From: Candidatus Binatia bacterium
GTDB lineage: Bacteria > Desulfobacterota > Binatia > UBA12015
Assembly (NCBI GenBank): GCA_036563615.1
Contig: DATCMB010000014.1
Span: 186,001-250,000, forward strand
DNA: 64,000 nucleotides
Direction: 5' to 3'
Below, piece by piece: positions 1-7,450 of the stretch. How positions within the stretch are numbered: the stretch's first letter is position 1; each line of letters begins with the position of its first letter. The notes beneath the pieces are model-generated. The model worked only from the letters and a program-made list of their open reading frames with translations, was not told the origin of the DNA and did not search any database. Position numbers and translations under genes: made by a program.

Positions 1-120
1 ACGAGCGAGCGATGTGTGAGTGCTGCCATCGCCCGCACGATTCCATGGCGCAGCCGCGAGCGCCAATCGCGCCCGGGCACGCGCGAGCGATCCCTCCCGT
101 GCCGCAGGCCTCGCAGGCCC

Positions 121-1136
121 TCAGCCGCACTCGTGGCGGATCACGACGTTGACGTTCGTGTTGGACGTCCCCTCGGTGGTCTGTACCGCGACCGCGCAGC
201 CGGCCTCGTGCCGGCACTCGTTGGTGTCGGGGGCGATGACCTCGATCTCCGTGTCGCTGGTCGTCTGGACGTTGGTCGCGTCGACGGCCGTGCCGCCGAT
301 CAGCACCGCCTCGACCAGCGACGGGTACAACCCCGTCCCCTGGATCGTGAAGCGCGACCGGGCACGACGCACGACGGGCTCACCGCGGTGACGGTCGGCG
401 GCTGCAGCGCGAAGATGCGCCCGAAGGGCATCGGCACGAACGAGTTCGATTGACTTCGACGTTCTGGAACGTCGTGTCGTGACCGCTGCGATGGTAGCCC
501 GCATCGATTCCCGACGAGGTGGTGAACTCGAACTCGGTCTGATCGGGGCGGCATGCCCCCAGCGACGCGTGGCAGCCAGCAGATGCGAGCCGTAGTTGAG
601 CTGCCCGTCGGGCCGCTCGGCCCTGCGCACGGCAGCGAGGGCGACCTGCTTCACCTCCGCGCCCGGGTGAGCGCTCCCCTCGTGTGACATCAACTCGTGC
701 AGACGATCGATGTCGGCGACCTCGGCGTCGGTGACGGCGACGGCGAACCCCGCCTCGTACGCCTCTCGGAGCTTCGCGACGATCCAGGGAGCATCGAGAT
801 CCGCGGGGCCGACGACGATGGGTCGCGGTGCCGAGTCTTCGCTCAGATCTCGGAGCGCGTAGGCCCTCGCGAGGACGCGTACGGCTTCACCCGAGGCAGT
901 GGGGCCGGTGTAGATCGTTTCCGTCGCCACGGCATCGGCGTTCGCCGAAACATCGGCGACGCCGGCACCGCCGCCTTCACCTCGAACGGATCTCGCGAAG
1001 CTTCGCGCGCGTCCTGCATCTAAGCTTGCGATACTCTGCTCGGCGTCGACTGCGCTCTCGCTGGCACGGCAACGAGCAGCACCAGCACGGAACCGACAGC
1101 CGACGAGCCAACGCGGACGAACGTCCAACGTGTCAC
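121..1136 (-). pseudogene. Decayed secreted IPT/TIG-domain protein
   Basis: The remains of one secreted protein are spread over all three minus-strand frames. A GTG at 1136, preceded by a strong purine-rich ribosome site, opens a classic signal peptide (ending VPARAQS) that reaches a stop within about 40 codons. A second frame carries a coherent soluble stretch from about 970 to 560. A third frame supplies NSFVPMPFGRIFALQPP and PPTVTAVSP, which then jumps frame into FTIQGTGLYPSLVEAVLIGG, a recognisable IPT/TIG immunoglobulin-like fold, and ends in RHECG at 121. At least three frame changes are needed to read it as one product. Neighbouring genes are intact, so decay is more likely than sequencing error, though error cannot be excluded. 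The function before decay is unknown. Confidence 0.6.
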
Positions 1137-1264
1137 GGCTCCCCCGCCAATCCCAAGGTCGAAACCTGGCGACCCTAAAGTGGACGGGAGTGCGAATCAA
1201 CTAAGCTTCGCAAAGCCACGGTACTTGCTTCGGCACAGGCGACGCCTCGCGCCGCGAAGCTTCG
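994..1264. repeat. Cluster of AAGCTT-centred palindromes
   Basis: A perfect 14-base palindrome CGCGAAGCTTCGCG sits at 994-1007, and a 10-base palindrome CGAAGCTTCG at 1255-1264. Further AAGCTT copies lie near 1022 and 1203, on both sides of the start of the decayed IPT/TIG gene. The cluster stands out in a GC-rich setting but is too short and irregular to assign to a known repeat family. Confidence 0.3.
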
Positions 1265-1369
1265 AGCGGATGGAAAAGGCCAGCGCGCGCGATCGGCGCA
1301 CGCCGACTTCGCAGCCCAGCGCCGGACCGGCCAAGCGCCGCAACGACAAAGCATGTACGATGCGCCGCC

Positions 1370-1900
1370 GTGCACCGTTACGCGATTCGGCTCGCGCGGC
1401 CGGACGACGTCGCCCTGCTCGCGCGCATCGAGCGCGCGGCGGCGGCGCTCTTCAAGCCGTACGGGTTCGCGCGTCAGTTCGCGCGCGAGACGCTCCCGCG
1501 CGAGGACCTCGCGAGCGCCGTCGCGCGGGACTTCCTCTGGGTCGCGGTCGACGGGCGCGATCGGCCCGTCGGCTTCGCGCTGCTCGAGGAGCTCGACGGC
1601 AACGCGCACCTGCACGAGATCGACGTCCACCCGAAGCACGGCCGCCGCGGCCTCGGCCGCGCGCTCCTCGCGACGGTGATCAAGGCGGCGCGCGAGCGCG
1701 GCTATCCGGCGATCACGCTCACGACCTTTCGCCACGTGCCGTGGAACGCCCCGTTCTACGCGAGCATGGGCTTTCGCGTGCTCGGCGAGCGCGAGCTCCC
1801 CGACGCGCTGCGCGCGCTGCTGCGCGCCGAGGTCGAGCGCGGGCTGCCCGCGAAGGAGCGCGTCGCGATGCGCCTGCGGCTGACGCCGCTGCGCTCCTGA
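1370..1900 (+). CDS. GNAT family N-acetyltransferase
   Basis: This 176-residue protein has the single-domain GNAT layout. Residues from about 84 hold motif A, EIDVHPKHGRRGLGRALL, whose R-R-G-L-G-R loop binds the acetyl-CoA pyrophosphate, followed by an alpha-4-like helix and the NAPFYASMGF motif B typical of the family. It should transfer an acetyl group from acetyl-CoA to an amine. The substrate cannot be read from the sequence. The GTG at 1370 is the best start because the product then begins HRYAIRLARPDDV, a standard GNAT opening strand. It stands alone on the plus strand, with the permease operon converging on its 3' end. Confidence 0.85.
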   Translation: MHRYAIRLARPDDVALLARIERAAAALFKPYGFARQFARETLPREDLASAVARDFLWVAVDGRDRPVGFALLEELDGNAHLHEIDVHPKHGRRGLGRALLATVIKAARERGYPAITLTTFRHVPWNAPFYASMGFRVLGERELPDALRALLRAEVERGLPAKERVAMRLRLTPLRS

Positions 1901-1933
1901 GCCGCACGCGACAGAGTCACGCGGGCGCGCGCT

Positions 1934-2650
1934 TCAGAACGCGGCCGCCTGCAGCGCCATCCAGCCGCCGAGCGCGATCGTCACGACGCCGAGCGCCGTC
2001 TCGATCTTGCCCGTGGACGCCTGCAAGAGCCGCGGCCACCAGACCAGCGGCAGCGACAGCGCGAGCGAGAACAGCACCATGCCGACGATCGAGCCGATCG
2101 CGAAGGTCGCGACGTAGAGCAGCGCGCGTACCGGCGAGCCGAGCATCGGCAGCGCCAGCAGGACGAGCGCGCCCGAGCCCGCGAGACCGTGCAGCGTGCC
2201 GACCGCGAGCGCGCGCGGCAGCGGCGTCGCCGGGTGCTCGTGGTGGTGCGGCGAGTGCTCGTGCGGCGCGCTCTCGCCCGCGTGCGCGTGCACGTGGACG
2301 TGCGGCGCCGCGTCGCCGTGCTGGTGGACGTGGACGTGGATGCGTCGCTCGCGCACGCGTCGCAGGACGTCGACGCCGAGCGCGACGAGCACCACCCCGG
2401 CGAGCGCCTCGAAGCCGCGCGCGGCGGGCTCCGGCAGCGACACGCCGAGCAGCACGAGCGCCGCGCCCGCGACCATCAGGCTCGCCGCGTGCCCGCCGCC
2501 CCAGGCCGCCGCTAGCTTCACCCGGTCGCCGAGCGATGCGGAGCGCGTCGTCAGCGCCGCGACGGCGGCGACGTGATCGGCCTCGAGCGCGTGGCGTACG
2601 CCGACCAGGGCGCCCATGAGGAGCAGTGCGAGCATCGCTCCGCCGACCAT
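1934..2650 (-). CDS. Nickel/cobalt permease (NiCoT/UreH-like)
   Basis: This 238-residue integral membrane protein carries the transition-metal motif H-A-L-E-A-D-H in its first membrane helix (RHALEADHVAAV), the HX4DH signature of nickel/cobalt permeases. A very histidine-rich cytoplasmic loop in the middle, with repeated HVH and HEH steps, probably binds metal. About six hydrophobic segments are visible. The ATG at 2650 is chosen because the product then starts directly at the first helix; the frame remains open upstream but that stretch is arginine-rich and not protein-like. It is the last gene of the hflK-hflC-J-domain run. Whether it moves nickel or cobalt is not decidable, but cobalt would fit the B12-dependent MetH and the BluB encoded elsewhere in the window. 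Confidence 0.8.
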   Translation of the reverse strand: MVGGAMLALLLMGALVGVRHALEADHVAAVAALTTRSASLGDRVKLAAAWGGGHAASLMVAGAALVLLGVSLPEPAARGFEALAGVVLVALGVDVLRRVRERRIHVHVHQHGDAAPHVHVHAHAGESAPHEHSPHHHEHPATPLPRALAVGTLHGLAGSGALVLLALPMLGSPVRALLYVATFAIGSIVGMVLFSLALSLPLVWWPRLLQASTGKIETALGVVTIALGGWMALQAAAF

Positions 2651-2732
2651 ACCACGGGGCGCTCGCGCCGCGACCCGCGCGCACGAAGGCGCGCGAGCGC
2701 CGCAGCGCAGACGACTGACCGCGCGCCGACGC

Positions 2733-3242
2733 TCACGCGTCGCGCTGCGACAGCTCCGCGTACGCGCGCTGGATCTCGACCGCCTTCCGGTGCGCGAGCT
2801 CCTGGAGCTCGCGCCCGAGCCCCGCGACACGATCCGGGTGGTAGAGCTTCATCTGCTCGCGGTAGGCGCGCGCGATCTCCTCCGCCGACGCGTCGCGCGC
2901 GACGCCGAGCACCGCGTAGGGATCCCAGGCCGGCTCGGCTCCCGACGCCGCGTCACGCGCGTCGTCACCTTCCGCGCCACCCTGCCCCGCTCGCCCTTCG
3001 CCTGCGCGCTGCCCCGCGCCCGCCGCGCCGAAGCCCGCCGGGCCGCGCGCGCGCTGCCGCGCCGTCATGCGCGGGCGCTGCGCGCCACCGCCGCGACGCA
3101 GCCACCACACGGCGAAGAACGCGAGCAGCAGATCGTCGAGCAGCCCGAGCAGACCGATGCGGTCGGGCAGCAGGTCGATCGGCGAGCGCACGTAGAGCAG
3201 CAGGAGCAGGCACACCAGCAGGACGACGACGAAGCGGTTCAT
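2733..3242 (-). CDS. DUF1232 membrane domain fused to a C-terminal J-domain
   Basis: This 169-residue protein starts with a hydrophobic helix, followed by the DUF1232 (YkvA-like) signature SPIDLLPDRIGLLGLLDDLL at about residues 20-39. A low-complexity Gly/Ala/Arg linker follows, then a complete J-domain from about residue 107 (DPYAVLGVARDASAEEIARA) with the HPD tripeptide (LYHPDRV) that stimulates Hsp70 ATPase. It is probably a membrane-anchored co-chaperone delivering clients to DnaK at the inner membrane. It lies 25 bases behind hflC in the same direction, placing it with the FtsH-modulating HflKC pair. J-domain function is well supported; the DUF1232 role is unknown. Confidence 0.85.
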   Translation of the reverse strand: MNRFVVVLLVCLLLLLYVRSPIDLLPDRIGLLGLLDDLLLAFFAVWWLRRGGGAQRPRMTARQRARGPAGFGAAGAGQRAGEGRAGQGGAEGDDARDAASGAEPAWDPYAVLGVARDASAEEIARAYREQMKLYHPDRVAGLGRELQELAHRKAVEIQRAYAELSQRDA

Positions 3243-3267
3243 CGCGCACGTCCGCGCGCGACGCGGC

Positions 3268-4155
3268 TCACTGCGGCGCCGGCGTCGAGCGCGGCGCGGG
3301 CTCGAGGCTCTTCAGGTAGCGGAAGAACTCGCTGTCCGGCGACAGCACGAGCGCCGTGCCGTCGGGCAGCGCGCGCTTGTAGGCGTCGAGCGTGCGCACC
3401 AGCGCGAACAGCTCGGGGTCGCGGCCGTACGCCTCGGCGTAGATGCGCACCGCCTCGGCGTCGCCCTGCCCGCGCAGCACCTCGGCCTGGCGCTGCGCCT
3501 CGGCGAGAAGAACGCGCACCTGCTTGTCGGACTCCGACGTGATCTTGCGCGCCTCCTCGTCGCCCTCGGCGCGGAACTTCTTGGCGAGACGCTCGCGCTC
3601 GGTGCGCATCCGGTTGAAGACGTTCTGCTCGTTCTTCTCCGGCAGGTCGGCGCGCTTGACGCGCACGTCGACCACCTCGATGCCGTAGTCGCGCGCCTTC
3701 TGGTCGCTCTTGATCGTCACGTCGCGCATCATCTGCTCGCGCTTCGCGCTGACGACGTCGCGCAGCGTCTGGCGTCCGAAGTTTTCGCGCAGGTTCGAGT
3801 ACACGATGTCGTCGAGCCGCGACTGCGCGCCCGCCTCGTCGCGCACCGCCTGGTAGAACCTGAGCGGGTCGATGATCCGCCAGCGCGTGTAGTTGTCGAC
3901 CACGAGCTGCTGCTTGTCGCGCGTCAGCAGCTCCTTCGACGGCGCCTCGTACTCGAGCAGACGACGATCGAAGTACAGCACCGTCTGGATGAACGGGATC
4001 TTGAAGTACAGCCCGGGCTCGCGCACGGTGCGCACCGGCTCGCCGAGCTGCAGGACGACGGCGTGCATCCACGTCGGCACGGTGAACAGCGCGAGGTTCC
4101 ACACCGCGACGATGACCACCACCGTGCCGATGACGAGCGCCCAGCGACGGTCCAT
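3268..4155 (-). CDS. hflC: Protease modulator HflC
   Basis: This 295-residue protein has one N-terminal membrane helix (residues ~8-25) followed by an SPFH/band-7 domain and a charged coiled-coil region rich in Glu, Arg and Ala. Family-typical strings include GLYFKIPFIQTVLYFDRRLL and YTRWRIIDPLRFYQAVRDE. In characterised bacteria HflC assembles with HflK into a periplasmic cage around the FtsH protease and restrains degradation of membrane substrates. The start codon lies 22 bases beyond the hflK stop, so the two are co-transcribed and probably made together. Length is close to the family norm. Confidence 0.95.
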   Translation of the reverse strand: MDRRWALVIGTVVVIVAVWNLALFTVPTWMHAVVLQLGEPVRTVREPGLYFKIPFIQTVLYFDRRLLEYEAPSKELLTRDKQQLVVDNYTRWRIIDPLRFYQAVRDEAGAQSRLDDIVYSNLRENFGRQTLRDVVSAKREQMMRDVTIKSDQKARDYGIEVVDVRVKRADLPEKNEQNVFNRMRTERERLAKKFRAEGDEEARKITSESDKQVRVLLAEAQRQAEVLRGQGDAEAVRIYAEAYGRDPELFALVRTLDAYKRALPDGTALVLSPDSEFFRYLKSLEPAPRSTPAPQ

Positions 4156-4177
4156 CAGCCTCGCCTCCCGCGCGCGC

Positions 4178-5284
4178 TCATCGCGAAGCCGGCTCCGCCG
4201 CCTGCGGCTCGCGCCGGCGCAGCATCTGGTCGAGCGGCAGGTAGGGCACGACGCTCTCGCCCGCCTTGTCGTCGATCAGCACCTTGTCCATGCGCGGCAG
4301 GATCTCCTCCATGGTCTCGAGGTAGAGCCGCCGCCGCGTGACGTCGGGCGCCTTCGCGTACTCCTCGTGCAGCGCGATGAAGCGCTGCGCGGCGCCGTTC
4401 GCTTCCTGGATCTTGGCGAGGCGGTAGCCTTCCGCGTCGTTCAGCATCTGCGCCGCCTTGCCGCGCGCCTTCGGCACGACGTCGTTCGAGTAGCCGCGCG
4501 CCTCGTTGATCATCCGCTCGCGGTCCTGCTGCGCGGAGATGACGTCCTTGAACGCGTCCGACACCTGGTCGGGCGGGTCGACGTCCTGTAGCTTGACGGT
4601 CTCGATCAAGAGCCCCGAGTCGTAGGAGTCGAGGATCTCCTGGAGCAGCGCCTGCGCCTCCTGCTGGATGCGCTCGCGGTCGTCGGTGAGCGCGTCGTCG
4701 ATCGCGTTGCTGCCGATCACCTGACGCATCGCCGCCTCCGCCGCGGCGCGCACCGTCCCGGCCGGGTCGCGCACGTTGAACAGGAAGTCGGTGGCGGCGT
4801 CGGGATCGCTCTTCACGCGGTACTGGACGATGAACATGAGCTTGACGATGTTCTCGTCGCCCGTGAGCATGAGCGCTTCCTGGTCGACGTCGCGGAAGCG
4901 CGCCGGCGGTCCGACGTCGAGCGTGCGGAAGCCGAACTCCTCCTTGCGGATGCGCGTCACCTCGGGCTTGAGCACGGTCTCGATCGGCCACGGCAGGTGG
5001 TAGCCCGGGCCCGGCCCGACCTCGCGCACGACCTTGCCGAAGCGCAGCACGACGCCGCGCTGGTCCGGGGCGACGATGAACAAGCCGCTCGCGAGCCAGA
5101 GCGCGAGCCCGATCGCGACGAACGGCCACGGGCTCACCGGACGTCCGGGCGCGCGTGCGCCGTTGCCTCCGCCCCCGCCGCCGCGCATCTTGGCGCGCAT
5201 CGCCTCGACCAGATCGCGCACCTCGGCGAACACGTCGTCGTCGCGCCGCTCGCGGCGCGGTCCGCTGCGCCAATCGTCCGGCAT
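4178..5284 (-). CDS. hflK: FtsH protease activity modulator HflK
   Basis: This 368-residue HflK has a Gly-rich cytoplasmic N-terminus (six consecutive glycines near residue 36), a membrane helix around residues 52-70 (WPFVAIGLALWLASGLFIV), and a band-7 domain with the typical APDQRGVVLRFGKV and GPGPGYHLPWP strings. A coiled-coil segment follows. It forms the hetero-oligomeric HflKC complex with the product of the next gene to modulate FtsH. It is first in the leftward operon hflK-hflC-J-domain protein-permease. The promoter should lie in the ~100 bases shared with the divergent kinase-like gene, where I could not pick out a clear -35/-10 pair. Confidence 0.95.
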   Translation of the reverse strand: MPDDWRSGPRRERRDDDVFAEVRDLVEAMRAKMRGGGGGGNGARAPGRPVSPWPFVAIGLALWLASGLFIVAPDQRGVVLRFGKVVREVGPGPGYHLPWPIETVLKPEVTRIRKEEFGFRTLDVGPPARFRDVDQEALMLTGDENIVKLMFIVQYRVKSDPDAATDFLFNVRDPAGTVRAAAEAAMRQVIGSNAIDDALTDDRERIQQEAQALLQEILDSYDSGLLIETVKLQDVDPPDQVSDAFKDVISAQQDRERMINEARGYSNDVVPKARGKAAQMLNDAEGYRLAKIQEANGAAQRFIALHEEYAKAPDVTRRRLYLETMEEILPRMDKVLIDDKAGESVVPYLPLDQMLRRREPQAAEPASR

Positions 5285-5381
5285 CCGTCTCGTCTAGGCA
5301 GGCCCGCCAGCGAGGTCAATCGGGACGGCCGTTCGCGGCGCGACTTGCTTCGCGTCGAGCCAGCGTCCATTCACGAGCGCG

Positions 5382-6443
5382 ATGGCGCTCGCGACCGAAG
5401 ACGCGCTCGACGAGGCGCTGCTGCCCGCCTACCTGCGCTCGATCGGGCTCGCGTCCGGCGCCGAGGACGTCGTGGTCGAGCCGGCCGGCGACGGCAACAT
5501 CAACTGGGTGCGGCGCGCACGCATCGCAGGACGGACGAGCATCGTCGTCAAGCAAGCGCGTCCGGCGCTCGAGCGCTTCCCGCAGTACCGGGCGAGCACC
5601 GAGCGCATCGTCTTCGAGCACCGTTGGCTCGAGCGCGCGGCGCCGCACGACGCGCGCGGCGTGTGTCCGCGCGTGCTCTTCTTCGACGAGGCACGCCGCG
5701 TCCTCGTCCTCGAGGACCTCGGCGACGCGGAGCGCCTCGACCACGCGCTGCTGCGTGGCGCCGACGTCCGGGACGCGCTGCGCGACCTCGCCGCGCTGCT
5801 CGCGCGCGTCCACGCCGCGACGCACGATCCTTCGCTCGCCGCGCACTTCCGCAACGACGAGATGCAGCGCCTGCACGGCGATCACGTCTTCGCGTTGCCG
5901 TTTGCGCCCAATGACTTCCCGCTCGAGCCCGAGCTGCGCGCGCGCGCCGAGCGTCTGTGGCGGGACGACGAGCTGCGCGCGATCGCCGCGCGCGCGTACC
6001 GGCGCTACCTCGAGCCGCGCGGAGCGCTCGTGCACGGCGACGTGCAGGCCGGCAACGTTCTCTTGCCGCCCGGCGGCGTCAAGCTGCTCGACGCCGAGAT
6101 CGCGCACTTCGGTGATCCGGCGTTCGACGTCGGCACGCTGCTCGCGCACCTCGTGCTCGCGGGTGTCGCGCGCGGCGCGCTGCACGACGCGGCGGAGCTC
6201 GCCGCCGACACCTGGGACGCGTACGTCAGCGCTGCCGGCGAGGCGCCGCCCGTGTTCGCCGACGTCGCACGCTACGCCGCGCTCGAGGTGCTACGGCGCA
6301 CGATCGGTGCGGCGCGGGTCGCGGCCGTGCGCGACACGCGGCACGCGCTCGCGGCGGTCGAGCTCGGAGATCGGCTCGCGCGCCGACCGCCGGCGTCGCC
6401 CGCGGCGCTCGCCGCCTTGCTGACCAAAGGATCCACGCCGTGA
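5382..6443 (+). CDS. Methylthioribose-kinase-like phosphotransferase
   Basis: This 353-residue protein has the aminoglycoside-phosphotransferase/protein-kinase-like fold. Visible elements are the nucleotide loop GDGNINWV, the ATP-contacting lysine in IVVKQA, the hinge LVLEDLGDAE, the catalytic loop LVHGDVQAGNVLL, and LLDAEIAHFGDPAFDVG, where the usual DFG is replaced by a D-x-E motif. A D-x-E in place of DFG together with GDGN(I/L)N is characteristic of 5-methylthioribose kinase (MtnK), which phosphorylates methylthioribose in methionine salvage. The next gene, a nucleoside hydrolase, overlaps it by four bases and could supply the free sugar by cleaving methylthioadenosine. No mtnA-like gene follows, so the substrate remains an inference. 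Confidence 0.65.
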   Translation: MALATEDALDEALLPAYLRSIGLASGAEDVVVEPAGDGNINWVRRARIAGRTSIVVKQARPALERFPQYRASTERIVFEHRWLERAAPHDARGVCPRVLFFDEARRVLVLEDLGDAERLDHALLRGADVRDALRDLAALLARVHAATHDPSLAAHFRNDEMQRLHGDHVFALPFAPNDFPLEPELRARAERLWRDDELRAIAARAYRRYLEPRGALVHGDVQAGNVLLPPGGVKLLDAEIAHFGDPAFDVGTLLAHLVLAGVARGALHDAAELAADTWDAYVSAAGEAPPVFADVARYAALEVLRRTIGAARVAAVRDTRHALAAVELGDRLARRPPASPAALAALLTKGSTP

Positions 6444-7399
6444 GCCGCACGCGCCTCGTCCTCGACACCGACATCGGCACCGACGCCGACGACGCGCTCT
6501 GCCTGGCGCTCGCGCTCGCGTCGCCCGAGATCGAGCTCGTCGCCGTCACCACCGTCACCGCCGACACCGCGCGGCGCGGCGCGATCGCGCGCCGCTTGCT
6601 CGACCTCGCGGGACGGCGCGACGTCCCGGTGTACGCCGGCTGCGAGCGCCCGCTCGGGGACGGCCAGTTCCTCTGGCTCGGCGACGAGGGCGATTTCGCG
6701 CTCGCGCCCGGCGAGCGGCTCGCGTCGGGCGAGCACGCGGTCGACGCGCTCGTGCGCCTGCTGCGTGCAGAGGACGATCTCGAGGTGGTCGCGGTCGGAC
6801 CGATGACCAACCTCGCGCGCGTGCTCGAGCGCGACGCGGCGCTCGCGCGCCGCATCAAGCGTCTCACGATCATGGGCGGGCACGTCCGCCGCGTCGCGTA
6901 CGGCGAGCACGAGTTCGCGCCCGGCGTCGACTACAACCTGTGCTCGGACGCCGCCGCGTCGCTCGCCGTGCTGCGCGCCGGCATCCCGACGACGCTCGTC
7001 ACCGCCGACGTCACGCTGCAGACCCGGCTCGCGCCGGACGACCTCGAGCGCATCGCCGCCGCCGGCACGCCGTTCCACGACGCGATCGCCGCGGCGGTGC
7101 GCGCCTGGACGCCGCACATGCGGCGCATCTTCGGCGCCATGGGTGCGGCGATCGCGCCCGACAACGTCGCCTTTTTGCACGACCCGCTGGCGCTGGCCGC
7201 GGTCTACGGCGGCTCCGCGTGTGGCTTCGAGGAGCTCGCGATCCTGCCGACGATCGAGAGCGGCGTCTTGCGCACGCTCGAGGCGCCGCGCGGCACGCCG
7301 GGCTCGTTCGTCATGCGCTGCGCGACCGCGGTCGACGCGGAGCGCTTTCGCGCCGACTTCGTCGCGCGCGTCACGTCGTACCGCGGCGCACGCGGCTGA
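6440..7399 (+). CDS. Inosine/uridine-type nucleoside hydrolase
   Basis: This 319-residue protein opens with the calcium-binding Asp cluster DTDIGTDADDA at about residues 8-18, diagnostic of the IunH nucleoside N-ribohydrolase family. It also has VAVGPMTNLARVL and the FAPGVDYNLCSDAAASLAVL segment with the conserved Asn and Asp that contact ribose. It hydrolyses the N-glycosidic bond of a ribonucleoside to base plus ribose. The GTG start overlaps the stop of the preceding kinase-like gene (GTGA), so the two are translationally coupled. Together they may break down a nucleoside and phosphorylate the released sugar. Base specificity cannot be read from the sequence. Confidence 0.9.
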   Translation: MSRTRLVLDTDIGTDADDALCLALALASPEIELVAVTTVTADTARRGAIARRLLDLAGRRDVPVYAGCERPLGDGQFLWLGDEGDFALAPGERLASGEHAVDALVRLLRAEDDLEVVAVGPMTNLARVLERDAALARRIKRLTIMGGHVRRVAYGEHEFAPGVDYNLCSDAAASLAVLRAGIPTTLVTADVTLQTRLAPDDLERIAAAGTPFHDAIAAAVRAWTPHMRRIFGAMGAAIAPDNVAFLHDPLALAAVYGGSACGFEELAILPTIESGVLRTLEAPRGTPGSFVMRCATAVDAERFRADFVARVTSYRGARG

Positions 7400-7450
7400 G
7401 GCGACACGGCGCGGCGTCCGCGTCGCGCTCGTCCTGCGCGTGACCGCTCC

